Below are positions 34,056 to 42,956 of a DNA stretch of 64,000 nucleotides, one piece after another; position 1 is the stretch's first letter, and every line of letters begins with the position of its first letter. Location: contig NZ_JAAMOZ010000005.1 of NCBI RefSeq assembly GCF_011758645.1, positions 62,001 to 126,000 of the forward strand. Direction: 5' to 3'. Below the pieces are notes generated by a model. That model was not told where the DNA came from. It saw only the letters and a program-made list of their open reading frames with translations, and did not search any database. This DNA is from Brooklawnia cerclae (GTDB lineage Bacteria > Actinomycetota > Actinomycetes > Propionibacteriales > Propionibacteriaceae). A program made the translations under genes and the position numbers.

Positions 34056-34176
34056 GGCAGGTCTCCGGCCGGGCGTCGTCCCTCGTCGGATGGGTTCCCG
34101 GTCATCCGGCGGGATGAGCGAGGAGCCGGCCGACGCCACGTTGCGCGGCTGGGCGCGCAACGGTTGTCCTGTCGGC

Positions 34177-34182
34177 TAGCGT
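34177..34182 (+). promoter_or_regulatory. Leaderless -10 box of the flavin-reductase-like gene
   Basis: TAGCGT, 7 nt before the GTG at 34190, with no Shine-Dalgarno sequence. Confidence 0.55.
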
Positions 34183-34189
34183 CGGAATC

Positions 34190-34690
34190 GTGAGCATCCA
34201 CAGCGAGCACCCCTTCCAGGAGGCGATGCGCGATCCGGGCCGCCGGTTCCGCGGCCGGCTGGGTGGGCGCGTCGCCCTGTGGGCCACGGGCACCGCCGCC
34301 AGCGGCGCGGGGCTGACGGTGTCGTCCCAGCTCCTGGTCGCGGGCGACCCCTGGCGCGCGGTCGCCGCCGTCAATCCCGACTCGGATTTCGCCGATGCCG
34401 TGGGGACGACGGGCCTGTGCACCACGACGTTGCTCGAATCGCATCACCTCGCGCTGGCGGAGGCGTTCGCCGGTGGCCCGGCACCCGGCGGGCCCTTCCG
34501 CCTGACCCGTTGGGCCGACACCGAGTGGGGCCCGGTACCCGACGACGCCGGCACCTGGGCGGGCATGGAGGTGGAGTCGATCGCCCCGCTCGGCTGGCTG
34601 CTGCTCGTCACCTGCCGCGTACGGACGATCGTGATCGGGGACGACGACCACCCGCTCGCGCACCGGCGCGGACGCTACGAACTGGGCTGA
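34190..34690 (+). CDS. Flavin reductase-like, FMN-binding split-barrel protein
   Basis: The 166-residue protein resembles the Flavin_Reduct domain family, which binds FMN or FAD in a split beta-barrel and often reduces flavin for a partner monooxygenase. Visible parts are TVSSQLLVAGDPWRAVAAVNPDSDFADAV (flavin-loop region), an HHLALAEAFAGG segment matching the family's H-x-x-x-A-x-x-F region, and ESIAPLGWLLLVTCRVRTIVIG with the final strands and a C-terminal RRGRYELG typical of the family. No monooxygenase gene is nearby. Its 3' end overlaps the convergent MFS gene by 16 nt. Confidence 0.75.
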   Translation: MSIHSEHPFQEAMRDPGRRFRGRLGGRVALWATGTAASGAGLTVSSQLLVAGDPWRAVAAVNPDSDFADAVGTTGLCTTTLLESHHLALAEAFAGGPAPGGPFRLTRWADTEWGPVPDDAGTWAGMEVESIAPLGWLLLVTCRVRTIVIGDDDHPLAHRRGRYELG

Positions 34691-35937
34691 CCGGCCGCTC
34701 GGCGACGCAGGGTTGCTGCCAGCAGTAGTCCTGCCGCAACCTGGAACACCCCTATGATCACGACGAGTATCGGCAGTGCGTTTTGGTACAGCGCCCCCGA
34801 AAGCACCCCGCCGAGCACGGCGGCACTCCCCTGAACGGCCGCGAACACCCCGAAAGCCGTCGCCCGGCGTTCGGGCGCGACAAGGTCGGCGATGAGCGCT
34901 TTGACAGTCGAGTCCTGCAGACCACCGGCCGCGCCCCACACGATCACGCCCGCGACCACCGCGCCGAGCGACTCGCCGAAGGCCAGCACCGGCACGACGG
35001 CGACCAGCACCGGCACCGCATAGAGCACCCGTGCCCCCACGCGGTCATACGCGGCACCCGCAGCGACCGCTGCCACGGCGGCGGTCGCCTGACCTGCCGC
35101 GAACACCAAGGGCACCGCCCACAGCGGAACCAACGCGGCGTCCGCCATGTGATAGGAGATCACGGTGAAACTCACCAGACCCGCCGTGGTCAGCGCCGAC
35201 GAAGCCGCGAACCAGAGGAAACCGCCACCGAGACCGTCGCCTAGCCCTGCCACCCACCAGCCACGGCCCACCTCGTCTGGTTTGTCCTCCCGAACGGCGC
35301 TCGGATCGGGGCCGGACGACGCCACGGTCTCGACCGAGCCCACAGCGTGGACCCGTAGCCACGCGAGGACGGCAAGGCTGATGAGCCCCGGGACGATCAG
35401 CACCGCCAGCGCAGCCCACATGTGCCCGGTGAGGGCGATCACACCGGCCACGATCAGGGGGCCCAGCAGCGCACCCATCTCGTCCAGCGCCTTGTGAACA
35501 CCGAACCCCTTACCGTGCCCGACGATCCCGGTGACTCTTGCGAGCAGCACGGACTTCGACGGACTGCGGATGGCTTTGCCGAGGCGCTCAGCGACCACGA
35601 GGGACGATGCCACCACCAGGCCGACCGAGCCGAGGAACGGGGTGAGCGCCAGCAGCGGGACGAAGACCGCGGTCATCGCATACCCGACCATGGTGAGGCG
35701 CCAGTAGCTGCCCTTGCGATCGGCCACCGGCCCGAACACCAGGCGCAACACCAGGCTGGTCGCCTCGGCAAGGCCGCCCACGAGACCCGTGACGAAGGCC
35801 GTGGCGCCCAGCGATTGCAGAAAGGGGCCGACGATCGACTTCGACCCGTCGGCCACGACGTCCGACAACAGGCTCACCAGCCCGAATCCGACGACGGCAC
35901 GCCAGGCGCCTCTGCGGACAACTGCGTCGACTCCCAC
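34675..35937 (-). CDS. MFS transporter, probable exporter
   Basis: The 420-residue protein has 12 predicted helices. The MFS motif after helix 2 reads FGPVADRKGSYWRLTMVGY, and a helix-5 region reads LDEMGALLGPLIVAGVIAL. The central loop (about residues 195-220) is hydrophilic with VASSGPDPSAVREDKPDEVG. It is most similar in layout to drug/metabolite proton antiporters, but no substrate can be named. The start is GTG; a weak -10-like CAGACT lies 6 nt before it. Its end overlaps the convergent gene at 34190-34690. Confidence 0.87.
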   Translation of the reverse strand: MGVDAVVRRGAWRAVVGFGLVSLLSDVVADGSKSIVGPFLQSLGATAFVTGLVGGLAEATSLVLRLVFGPVADRKGSYWRLTMVGYAMTAVFVPLLALTPFLGSVGLVVASSLVVAERLGKAIRSPSKSVLLARVTGIVGHGKGFGVHKALDEMGALLGPLIVAGVIALTGHMWAALAVLIVPGLISLAVLAWLRVHAVGSVETVASSGPDPSAVREDKPDEVGRGWWVAGLGDGLGGGFLWFAASSALTTAGLVSFTVISYHMADAALVPLWAVPLVFAAGQATAAVAAVAAGAAYDRVGARVLYAVPVLVAVVPVLAFGESLGAVVAGVIVWGAAGGLQDSTVKALIADLVAPERRATAFGVFAAVQGSAAVLGGVLSGALYQNALPILVVIIGVFQVAAGLLLAATLRRRAAGQPSS

Positions 35938-36046
35938 CTGCCCAGTCTGACCCTGAGCGCCAGGAAACGCGAACGACTTCCACTGGCTGATGCGACGCAG
36001 GGTCGATCACCGGCATGCGCCTCGCCCCAGCCCACGCCGCACCCAG

Positions 36047-36052
36047 TACGCT
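36047..36052 (+). promoter_or_regulatory. Leaderless -10 box of the first tandem membrane-protein gene
   Basis: TACGCT, 7 nt before the ATG at 36060. Confidence 0.5.
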
Positions 36053-36059
36053 TCACCTC

Positions 36060-36683
36060 ATGGCTACCCCAGCGCCGGACGCCGAGATCCTCGCAGCCGC
36101 CCGCGACAACGTGGTGAGACGCTGGCTGCGCGAGTACCTGATCACGTTCGGCATCGTGGCCGTGGTCATGGTGGCCCTGTCGGTCGCCGGCCTGGGCCCG
36201 TTGGGGAACGGCCATCTCGTCCCACGGGTGGGCTGGACGATCACCCTGGTCGCCGGGGTGGCTCTGGCCGCGGTCGGGGTGCAGCTGGGCACCGAGGTGG
36301 TGGCCCGGCGCCTCCATGCGTCGCGGCCCGGGCAGGACGCGGGCCCCCTGATGTCCGGTCTGCCGCCCCGTGGCCAGACGCGCACCACGCTCCGCCCGGC
36401 GCAGGTGTGGCCGGTCATCGCGCCGCTGCTCGATGTTCCGGAATCGATCCGACCCCCGGCCGGGGCCACGACCCTCGGCGTACGGACCGGCCCACGCTGG
36501 CAGCTCGCCCCCCACCTGTGCCTCGTGGACGTCCGGCCGTCGTCCGACCAACCGGGCACGACAGTGGTCACCGTGTGCTCGCAGCCGCAACGTCCCTTTG
36601 ACCTGGCCGACTACGGCCTGTCGTTCCGCCGCGGCAACGAGGTACTCGGCACGGTCGCGCGTCTGGACGCCCAGGGCGGCTGA
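36060..36683 (+). CDS. Hypothetical two-helix membrane protein, tandem paralog 1
   Basis: I do not recognise a named family. The 207-residue protein has a short cytoplasmic N-terminus, two helices (about residues 25-43 and 57-78), then a soluble domain of about 120 residues. The soluble part ends with CLVDVRPSSDQPGTTVVTVCSQPQRPFDLADYGLSFRRGNEVLGTV. The next gene has the same layout and a matching C-terminal segment, so the two arose by duplication. The start is supported by TACGCT 7 nt upstream. It lies two genes ahead of a Ser/Thr kinase and could be a substrate or partner, but that is only proximity. Confidence 0.7.
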   Translation: MATPAPDAEILAAARDNVVRRWLREYLITFGIVAVVMVALSVAGLGPLGNGHLVPRVGWTITLVAGVALAAVGVQLGTEVVARRLHASRPGQDAGPLMSGLPPRGQTRTTLRPAQVWPVIAPLLDVPESIRPPAGATTLGVRTGPRWQLAPHLCLVDVRPSSDQPGTTVVTVCSQPQRPFDLADYGLSFRRGNEVLGTVARLDAQGG

Positions 36684-36708
36684 TTCCGAGGTCCTGGCGC
36701 GCGGATTG

Positions 36709-36714
36709 TAGGGT
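36709..36714 (+). promoter_or_regulatory. Leaderless -10 box of the second tandem membrane-protein gene
   Basis: TAGGGT, 9 nt before the ATG at 36724, suggesting separate transcription from paralog 1. Confidence 0.5.
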
Positions 36715-36723
36715 GGGTGCACC

Positions 36724-37311
36724 ATGGACAGCGAGATCCTGGCCTCGGAACAGAGGCATCATCGGCGTTTCCGGCGAATCTACCGCTCGGCGCTCTTCGT
36801 CATCCTCGCGGCGGCGGTCTTCGGGCTGGTCGTCGCGGGGTTCAAGATCGGTGCACGCACCGGGTGGATCGTCACCGTCGGGTTGGTCGTCATCGCGCTG
36901 GTGCTCGTCGGCATGCACTTCTGGCTCGGCAGGCGCGACGAGGACGCCCTTGCCTCGTCGGGGCCGTGGTCGTTCGGGCAGGTCTACTCCGGCCACCAGC
37001 AGCGTGCCATCTGGAACGCCATGGGTCAGGTGCTCACCGGCCAGCGCATGAGCGTCACCCGCGTCACCTCCACCACGGCCCTGTGCGAACGGCCGGGCAG
37101 CTTCCTGTACCGCAAGGGCGTGCACCTGGTGGACGTGCGCGAGTCCGCCGATCATCCCGGCTGGTTCGTCGTCACGGTCTTCGCGTCCCCCGATCTGCCC
37201 ACCACGATCACCGATTTCGGACGCGGTGCCGGCATCAACCACGCCCTGCTCGCGGCCGTTCCCGGTCACCGGAAGCCCGGGGACCCCGAGCTCGCCGACG
37301 TCGCGAGCTGA
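36724..37311 (+). CDS. Hypothetical two-helix membrane protein, tandem paralog 2
   Basis: The 195-residue paralog of the preceding gene. Two helices (about residues 20-40 and 47-66) precede a soluble domain with HLVDVRESADHPGWFVVTVFASPDLPTTITDFGRGAGINHALLAAV, which aligns with the C-terminal part of paralog 1 (LVDVR-s-D-PG--VVTV). A conserved His/Gln-rich stretch SGHQQRAIWNAMGQVL follows the helices. Function unknown. The kinase gene starts 60 nt downstream. Confidence 0.72.
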   Translation: MDSEILASEQRHHRRFRRIYRSALFVILAAAVFGLVVAGFKIGARTGWIVTVGLVVIALVLVGMHFWLGRRDEDALASSGPWSFGQVYSGHQQRAIWNAMGQVLTGQRMSVTRVTSTTALCERPGSFLYRKGVHLVDVRESADHPGWFVVTVFASPDLPTTITDFGRGAGINHALLAAVPGHRKPGDPELADVAS

Positions 37312-37371
37312 CCACCAGACACAGATCGGCCCACGGTGCGAGAGGCGCCCGGGTTGCGGCAGGATGGAGAC

Positions 37372-38766
37372 ATGGATCCCGAGGCAATCGCCGGCCGCTA
37401 CACGCTGGTCCGCACCATCGGGAAGGGAGCCACCGGCAACGTATGGGAAGCCGTCGACACCCTGCTCCATCGCGCCGTCGCGATCAAGATCGTCGACCTC
37501 GCGGGCGCGCGTGATCCCGCCACCGCCGAGCGCTTCCGCCGCGAGGGCGTGGCGATCGCCGGGGTCAACCACCCGGCCATCGTCCAGGTCTACGACACCG
37601 GCGCCGACGACGCCCGCGGCTGGCTGGTCATGGAGCTTCTCACCGGCCCGAACCTGAACACGCTGGTGAAGCAGCGCGGTCCCGTGTCGTTCGCCGTCGG
37701 CATGCCGTTGCTCGCCGAGGTCGCCTCCGGCCTGCAGGCCGCACACGACGCCGGCATCACCCACCGCGACGTCAAGCCCGCGAACATCGTCCTCCACGCC
37801 CAGCCCGACGCCGACGGGACGCTGCCCGACCTGCTGGAGCGCCCCGAACTCGGGCACCCGGTGCTCGTCGACTTCGGCATCGCGCGGCTCGTGGACGAGT
37901 CGGGCACGCAGCTGACGCGTCCGGCCACGGCCATCGGCACCGCCGCCTACATGTCACCCGAGCAGGCGCGCGGCCAGATCGTGGGCCCGGCCTCCGACGT
38001 GTACTCGCTGGGCTGCGTCCTGTACTACCTGTTCCTCGGGCACCCGCCCTTCATGGCCGACAACTCGGTCGCGATCGCCCATTCGCAGGCCTTCGACCCG
38101 CCCGTCCCCTTGGGAGAGCTGAGCCCCGACGTCCCGCCCGCGCTCGACACGCTGGTGGCCCGCATGCTCGCCAAGGACCCGAGCATCCGGCCGACCGCCA
38201 GCGAGGTGTCCCGGGAGCTGCTCGCCATCACCGCCGACCCGCGCATGGCCCCGACGGTGACCCTGCCCTCCGGGGTCGGTGCAGCCGCCGATCTGCCCGT
38301 CGTGGACCAGGACCCCCTCGTCTCGTCCGACGCCAAGCAGGCCACGGCCGAGACCGAGGCCGTGACCAGGGTGGGTGGCTCCGCGTGGCGTCGTCCCGGA
38401 CGATGGCTGATGGGGCTGCTCGTCGTCGGGCTCCTGGCGGCCCTCGTCTACTCGTGGGTGGCCCCCGGCAGGCCTCAGCCCAGCCCCACCGTGACGTTGA
38501 CGAACACCGTCACCCGAACCAGTTCGCCCATGCAGACGGCCAGCCGGACGCCGTCGTCCTCGGTCACCCCCACCGACGACACCACCTACGTACCCGAGAC
38601 GACCTTCTGGCCGACGACCGAGGCCCCGACCCAGGCGCCGACGACGACGGTGACCTACCAGCCGCCGCCCGTCACCATCACCACCACTCACACACCGACC
38701 GAAGAGCCCACCCCGCCCGAATCGATAGACACCTCGCAGCCGGCTACGACCGAGCCCGCCGGTTGA
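37372..38766 (+). CDS. Serine/threonine protein kinase (PknB-like), membrane-anchored
   Basis: The 464-residue Hanks-type kinase has a Gly-rich loop IGKGATGNVW, Lys39 in VAIK, catalytic loop HRDVKPAN (His131-Asp133), DFG at 167-169 and APE-equivalent MSPEQ. One transmembrane helix lies at about 345-363. The outer segment of about 100 residues is Thr/Pro/Ser-rich and has no PASTA domain, so it is more like a wall-spanning stalk than a muropeptide sensor. AGGATGGAGA precedes the ATG. Autophosphorylation and regulation of envelope or division proteins are typical of the family; substrates here are unknown. Confidence 0.93.
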   Translation: MDPEAIAGRYTLVRTIGKGATGNVWEAVDTLLHRAVAIKIVDLAGARDPATAERFRREGVAIAGVNHPAIVQVYDTGADDARGWLVMELLTGPNLNTLVKQRGPVSFAVGMPLLAEVASGLQAAHDAGITHRDVKPANIVLHAQPDADGTLPDLLERPELGHPVLVDFGIARLVDESGTQLTRPATAIGTAAYMSPEQARGQIVGPASDVYSLGCVLYYLFLGHPPFMADNSVAIAHSQAFDPPVPLGELSPDVPPALDTLVARMLAKDPSIRPTASEVSRELLAITADPRMAPTVTLPSGVGAAADLPVVDQDPLVSSDAKQATAETEAVTRVGGSAWRRPGRWLMGLLVVGLLAALVYSWVAPGRPQPSPTVTLTNTVTRTSSPMQTASRTPSSSVTPTDDTTYVPETTFWPTTEAPTQAPTTTVTYQPPPVTITTTHTPTEEPTPPESIDTSQPATTEPAG

Positions 38767-38874
38767 AGAGACCTGCCCGTCGGCGGCGCGGCCTCTCCCG
38801 TGATCGCCGTCGGCCACACCTGACGACGCCGCCCACCGCGCGTCCCCAGACCTGGCGTCGCGCGCGCGGCGTGC

Positions 38875-38880
38875 GACAAT
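38875..38880 (+). promoter_or_regulatory. Leaderless -10 box of hemC
   Basis: GACAAT, 6 nt before the GTG of hemC at 38887. First base differs from the TANNNT consensus but the spacing matches the other leaderless genes. Confidence 0.5.
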
Positions 38881-38886
38881 GATCTG

Positions 38887-39807
38887 GTGTCGTTTCTCGT
38901 AGGTACCCGGTCGAGCGACCTGGCCATGACCCAGGCGCGACAGGTGAGAGACGCCCTCGCGCGCCACGGATTGGACGCCGAGCTCAAGCCCATCACCACC
39001 CGGGGAGACGTCGACCAGACCCCGTTGAGCAGGCTCGGGGGAATCGGCGTGTTCGCCGATGCGGTACGCACCGCACTGCTGTCGGGCGAGATCGACCTGG
39101 CGGTCCACTCGCTCAAGGACCTGCCCACCGGGTCTGCTGCCGGGCTGCGGATCGCGTGCGTCCCGACGCGGGAGGACCCGCACGACGCGCTCGTCTCCAG
39201 GGACGGCATCGGGCTCGACGATCTTCCGGACGGTGCGCGGGTCGGCACCGGGTCGCCGCGCCGTGCGGCCCAGGTGCGCGCACGCCGTCCCGGCCTCGTG
39301 GTCGTCGATCTGCGTGGCAACGTGCCCACACGAGTGGCCAGGGTCCTCGGCCAGGACGCCGACCTCGACGCCGTCGTCCTGGCCAATGCCGGGTTGCGCC
39401 GTCTGGGCCTGGCCGACGTCGTCAGTGAGGTGCTCGACTTCGCCTGGGCGCCGGGCCAGGGATGCCTCGCGGTGGAGTCGAAGGTCGACACGGACCCCGG
39501 GCTCGCCACCGTCCTCGCCCTCCTCGAGGATCCGGAGGCCCGCCGGGCCGCGGCCGCGGAACGCTCGGTGCTCGAGGGCCTCGGCAGCGGTTGCGCCGCC
39601 CCGGTCGGGGTGACCACCGACCTGTCTCGCGGCGTGCTCACAGCCGTCGTGATGAGCCTCGACGGCACCGAACGCGTCGTCCTCGAAACCCAGTTGCCGG
39701 CCTCCCCGGAAGGATGCCGCAAGGCCGGGTTGGGGCTCGCCGCCGATCTGCTCGCCGCCGGGGCGGGGGCCATCTGCGACCTGTCGTCCCCGGGGTCGCG
39801 CCAGTGA
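38887..39807 (+). CDS. hemC: Hydroxymethylbilane synthase (porphobilinogen deaminase)
   Basis: Joins four porphobilinogens into hydroxymethylbilane. The 306-residue enzyme shows the N-terminal [17 protein letters not shown], the substrate loop [29 protein letters not shown] and the dipyrromethane-cofactor Cys in [11 protein letters not shown]. Length fits the family. It begins the hemCDBL operon, in which each gene overlaps the next by 4 nt, and is preceded by a short promoter region after the kinase gene. Confidence 0.97.
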   Translation: MSFLVGTRSSDLAMTQARQVRDALARHGLDAELKPITTRGDVDQTPLSRLGGIGVFADAVRTALLSGEIDLAVHSLKDLPTGSAAGLRIACVPTREDPHDALVSRDGIGLDDLPDGARVGTGSPRRAAQVRARRPGLVVVDLRGNVPTRVARVLGQDADLDAVVLANAGLRRLGLADVVSEVLDFAWAPGQGCLAVESKVDTDPGLATVLALLEDPEARRAAAAERSVLEGLGSGCAAPVGVTTDLSRGVLTAVVMSLDGTERVVLETQLPASPEGCRKAGLGLAADLLAAGAGAICDLSSPGSRQ

Positions 39808-40499
39808 CCCGACGCGTGCTGTACACCGGGCGTCCGGGACGGGTGAGCGAGGCCATCGCCGCCGCCGGGTTCGGGGTCGACTGCATGCGGGTCGTCGCGA
39901 ACCGGCCCGTCCCCGGAGCCGTGGACGCGGTCGCGTCCTGGCTCTCGCGGGCACCCGCCGGAGCCTGGCTGGCCATCACCTCGGCCACGGCCGTCGAGTT
40001 GCTCACCGGCGTGGACGTCCGCGTCCCGGTGGCTGCGGGTGGCCCCGCGACCGCCGCTGCGGCCTCACGGGCCGGCTGGCGTGTCGGCCTGGTCGCCGCG
40101 CAACCCGGAGGCGCGGCTGCGCTCGCCCGAGCGCTGGCCGACCTGCCGCCGGCGCGGGTGCTGGTGGCGGTCTCCGCGCTCGCCGACGACACCCTGGGCT
40201 CCGCACTCACCGCGTCCGGGTACGGCGTCGACCGCATCGACCTCTACACGACCGTCCCCGATCCGGGAGCGGTGAGGGACGTGGCACGGGCATGGCCGCA
40301 GTGGGACGCCCGTGTGCTCTCGTCCGCCTCGACCGTCGAGGCCCTCGCCCCGGCAGTCGACCTCCCCCGCACACCGGGGATCGTCGCCCTCGGCGAGGCC
40401 ACCTCGGCCGCCCTGACCCGCCTGGGCGTCCCCCACACCGTTTCGACCGGCACGACCGGGCAAGCGGTCTCGTCCACCATCCAAGGAGTGTTGGCATGA
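39804..40499 (+). CDS. hemD: Uroporphyrinogen-III synthase
   Basis: Cyclises hydroxymethylbilane with inversion of ring D to uroporphyrinogen III, the branch point to haem, sirohaem and cobalamin. The 231-residue protein is poorly conserved, as usual for HemD, but shows the expected two-domain pattern: an N-terminal segment with [13 protein letters not shown], a hinge, and the C-terminal [26 protein letters not shown] and [16 protein letters not shown]. The GTG at 39804 overlaps hemC by 4 nt; the stop overlaps hemB by 4 nt. Position in the operon supports the call. Confidence 0.92.
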   Translation: MTRRVLYTGRPGRVSEAIAAAGFGVDCMRVVANRPVPGAVDAVASWLSRAPAGAWLAITSATAVELLTGVDVRVPVAAGGPATAAAASRAGWRVGLVAAQPGGAAALARALADLPPARVLVAVSALADDTLGSALTASGYGVDRIDLYTTVPDPGAVRDVARAWPQWDARVLSSASTVEALAPAVDLPRTPGIVALGEATSAALTRLGVPHTVSTGTTGQAVSSTIQGVLA

Positions 40500-41476
40500 A
40501 CATCCGCCCACGCCGCCTGCGCACGTCAGCGGCCATGAGGAACCTCGTCCGCGAGACCCGCGTCGACGCATCCAGCCTGGTGCTGCCGGTGTTCGTCGTC
40601 GACGGGCTCGACGAGCCCCGGCCGATCGCCTCGATGCCCGGCGTCGTCCAGCACAGCCTGGACTCGCTGCGAGCCGAGGCCACCCGTTGCGCCGAGCTCG
40701 GCGTCGGCGGCATCGACATCTTCGGGGTGCCCGCCCTGCGCGACGCGGTCGGCTCGGCGGCGTGGGCACCCGACGGCATCCTCAACCGCGCCACGGCGGC
40801 CGTGCACGCCGAGGTCGGGGACGCGGTCGTGGTCATCGCCGACACCTGTCTGGACGAGTTCACCGACCACGGCCACTGCGGTGTGGTGACCGCCGACGGC
40901 CGGGTCGACAACGACGCGACACTCCCGCTGTACGAGCAGATGGCGGTCGCCCAGGCCGAGGCGGGTGCCCACATGGTCTCCCCGTCCGGCATGATGGACG
41001 GCCAGGTGGCCGCGATCCGCCGGGCGCTGGACGAGGCCGGCCACATCGACGTCGGCATTCTCGCCTATTCGGCCAAGTACGCTTCCGCACTCTTCGGCCC
41101 CTTCCGTGAAGCGGTCGACAGCCAGCTGAAGGGCGACCGACGTACCTACCAGATGGATCCGGGCAACGCCCGGGAGGGGCTCAAGGAGGCCCTGCTCGAC
41201 ATCGCCGAGGGCGCGGACGTCGTCATGGTCAAGCCCGCGACCTTCTACCTCGACGTGCTGTCGGACGTGCGGGCCGCCGTGCAGGTGCCGGTGGCCGCCT
41301 ATCAGGTGTCGGGTGAGTACGCGATGCTGGAGGCCGCGGCCGCCAACGGCTGGATCGACCGCGAGCGTGCGATCGGCGAGTCCCTGGTGTCGATCCGGCG
41401 GGCGGGTGCCGACACCGTGCTGACGTACTGGGCCGCCGAGGTGGCCGGCTGGCTGAGGGAGGGGCGGACGCTGTGA
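40496..41476 (+). CDS. hemB: Delta-aminolevulinic acid dehydratase (porphobilinogen synthase)
   Basis: Condenses two 5-aminolevulinates to porphobilinogen. The 326-residue protein has the metal region [17 protein letters not shown]: two Cys remain and the middle ligand is Asp, a mixed form. The active-site lysines are in [17 protein letters not shown] and [24 protein letters not shown] and YQVSGEYAM are also typical. The ATG at 40496 overlaps hemD by 4 nt and the stop overlaps hemL by 4 nt. Confidence 0.97.
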   Translation: MNIRPRRLRTSAAMRNLVRETRVDASSLVLPVFVVDGLDEPRPIASMPGVVQHSLDSLRAEATRCAELGVGGIDIFGVPALRDAVGSAAWAPDGILNRATAAVHAEVGDAVVVIADTCLDEFTDHGHCGVVTADGRVDNDATLPLYEQMAVAQAEAGAHMVSPSGMMDGQVAAIRRALDEAGHIDVGILAYSAKYASALFGPFREAVDSQLKGDRRTYQMDPGNAREGLKEALLDIAEGADVVMVKPATFYLDVLSDVRAAVQVPVAAYQVSGEYAMLEAAAANGWIDRERAIGESLVSIRRAGADTVLTYWAAEVAGWLREGRTL

Positions 41477-42795
41477 CCGCGGAACACGACACCGAGTTGT
41501 TCGAGCGGGCATGCCGGGTGATCCCCGGTGGGGTCAGCTCCCCCGTGCGGGCCTGGGGTCCGGTCGGCGGCACTCCGCGCTTCCTGCGCAGCGCCTCGGG
41601 CGCCTGGGTGACCGACGAGTCGGGGCGCCGTCTGGTCGACCTGATCGGCTCGTGGGGTCCGGCGATCCTCGGCCACACCCACCCCGAGGTGGTGGCGGCG
41701 GTCCGCGAAGCAGCCGGACGCGCCCTGAGCTTCGGCGCACCAACGGCCGCCGAGGTCGACCTCGCCGAACTGATCTGCGCACGGGTGGCCCCGGTCGAGC
41801 AGGTGCGGTTCGTCTCGACCGGCACCGAGGCGACGATGACCGCCATACGCCTGGCGCGGGCCGCCACGGGACGCGACCTGCTCGTCAAGTTCGCCGGTTG
41901 CTACCACGGGCACAGTGATTCGCTGCTCGTCGCGGCCGGATCCGGCCTGGCGACGGCGGGACGGCCCAGCTCGGCCGGTGTGCCCGACGCGATCGCCGCG
42001 CTGACGCTGGTCGTCCCCTACAACGATGTCGACGCACTGGAGGCGCTGTTCGCCGAGCGCGGTGACCAGATCGCCGCGGTGATCACCGAGCCCGCGCCGG
42101 CCAACATGGGCGTGATCGTGCCGGACGCCGGATTCAACGCCGCCATCCGCCGGATCACCGCCGCACACGGCGCCCTGATGATCGCCGACGAGGTGCTCAC
42201 CGGGTTCCGGTGTTCCTTCACCGGCGAGTGGGGACGCGAGCAACAAGCCGGCGAGAGCTGGGTGCCCGACCTGTTCACCTTCGGGAAGGTCGTGGGCGGT
42301 GGGATGCCGCTGGCGGCCCTCGGCGGGCCCCGTGACCTGATGGAGCTCCTGGCCCCCGTCGGCCCCGTCTACCAGGCGGGCACACTGTCGGGCAACCCGT
42401 TGGCGACCGCGGCGGGCATCGCGACCCTGTCACGCGTGGACGAGGCGCTGATGACCACCATCGACCGCGTCGCCGACTCGGTCACCGACTCGGCTCACCG
42501 GGCCCTGGACGCGGCCGGCGTCCCCCACCGGGTGCAGCGGGTCGGCAGCCTGTTCTCGATCTTCTTCGGCGAGTCGGCCGGCGAGCGGCCTGTGCGCGAC
42601 TTCACGGATGCCCAGGCCCAAGACCTGGCCGCCCACAAGGCGTTCTTCCATGCCGTGGACGATGCCGGGGTGCTGCTGCCGCCCTCCGCGTTCGAGGCCT
42701 GGTTCGTCTCGGCAGCGCACGACGACCAGGCCCTGGAGGTCATCGATCGGGCCATGCGGGCCGGGGCCGAGGCCGCTGCGCGCGTCGTCGGCTGA
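41473..42795 (+). CDS. hemL: Glutamate-1-semialdehyde 2,1-aminomutase
   Basis: PLP enzyme that makes 5-aminolevulinate from glutamate-1-semialdehyde, the product of HemA encoded at 46872. The 440-residue class III aminotransferase carries [10 protein letters not shown] near the N-terminus, the [19 protein letters not shown] segment, ADEVLTGFR and the PLP-binding Lys in [21 protein letters not shown] start overlapping hemB by 4 nt. A GC hairpin follows 19 nt after the stop. Confidence 0.97.
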   Translation: MTAEHDTELFERACRVIPGGVSSPVRAWGPVGGTPRFLRSASGAWVTDESGRRLVDLIGSWGPAILGHTHPEVVAAVREAAGRALSFGAPTAAEVDLAELICARVAPVEQVRFVSTGTEATMTAIRLARAATGRDLLVKFAGCYHGHSDSLLVAAGSGLATAGRPSSAGVPDAIAALTLVVPYNDVDALEALFAERGDQIAAVITEPAPANMGVIVPDAGFNAAIRRITAAHGALMIADEVLTGFRCSFTGEWGREQQAGESWVPDLFTFGKVVGGGMPLAALGGPRDLMELLAPVGPVYQAGTLSGNPLATAAGIATLSRVDEALMTTIDRVADSVTDSAHRALDAAGVPHRVQRVGSLFSIFFGESAGERPVRDFTDAQAQDLAAHKAFFHAVDDAGVLLPPSAFEAWFVSAAHDDQALEVIDRAMRAGAEAAARVVG

Positions 42796-42814
42796 CCTCC
42801 TCCGACGGGCGTCA

Positions 42815-42849
42815 GCCGCCCCGTGGGCCCCGGGTGACCGGGGGGCGGC
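42815..42849 (+). terminator. Terminator-like hairpin after hemL
   Basis: GCCGCCCC (42815-42822) pairs with GGGGCGGC (42842-42849); the loop is itself G/C-rich and can fold further. It ends the hemCDBL operon and directly abuts repeat element copy 3. Confidence 0.6.
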
Positions 42850-42956
42850 GTGACCACGTTCCTTCATATTCCGTCCCCTCGGCCAAGCGCTGTTCCTGAC
42901 CAGGGGAAACACTGTCGCGCATGAGAGTCGCGTCAATTTTGAAGGAACTTGGTCAC
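42850..42956. repeat. 107-bp terminal-inverted-repeat element, copy 3
   Basis: Left arm GTGAC-CAC-GTTCCTTCA (42850-42866); right arm TGAAGGAACTTGGTCAC, ending at 42956. Internal CATG with ATG at 42921, exactly 20 nt before GAAGGAAC as in copies 1 and 2. The right end overlaps the last 4 nt of the minus-strand cbiO gene, so the element supplies its stop codon. It lies between convergent hemL and cbiO. Confidence 0.85.

Noticed and set aside
42850-42956. Repeat elements as simple Rho-independent terminators
   Set aside because: They lack a U-tract, the innermost 60 or so bases do not extend the stem, and a separate GC hairpin already follows hemL and rhaD. Motif conservation without pairing in copy 2 argues for another role.
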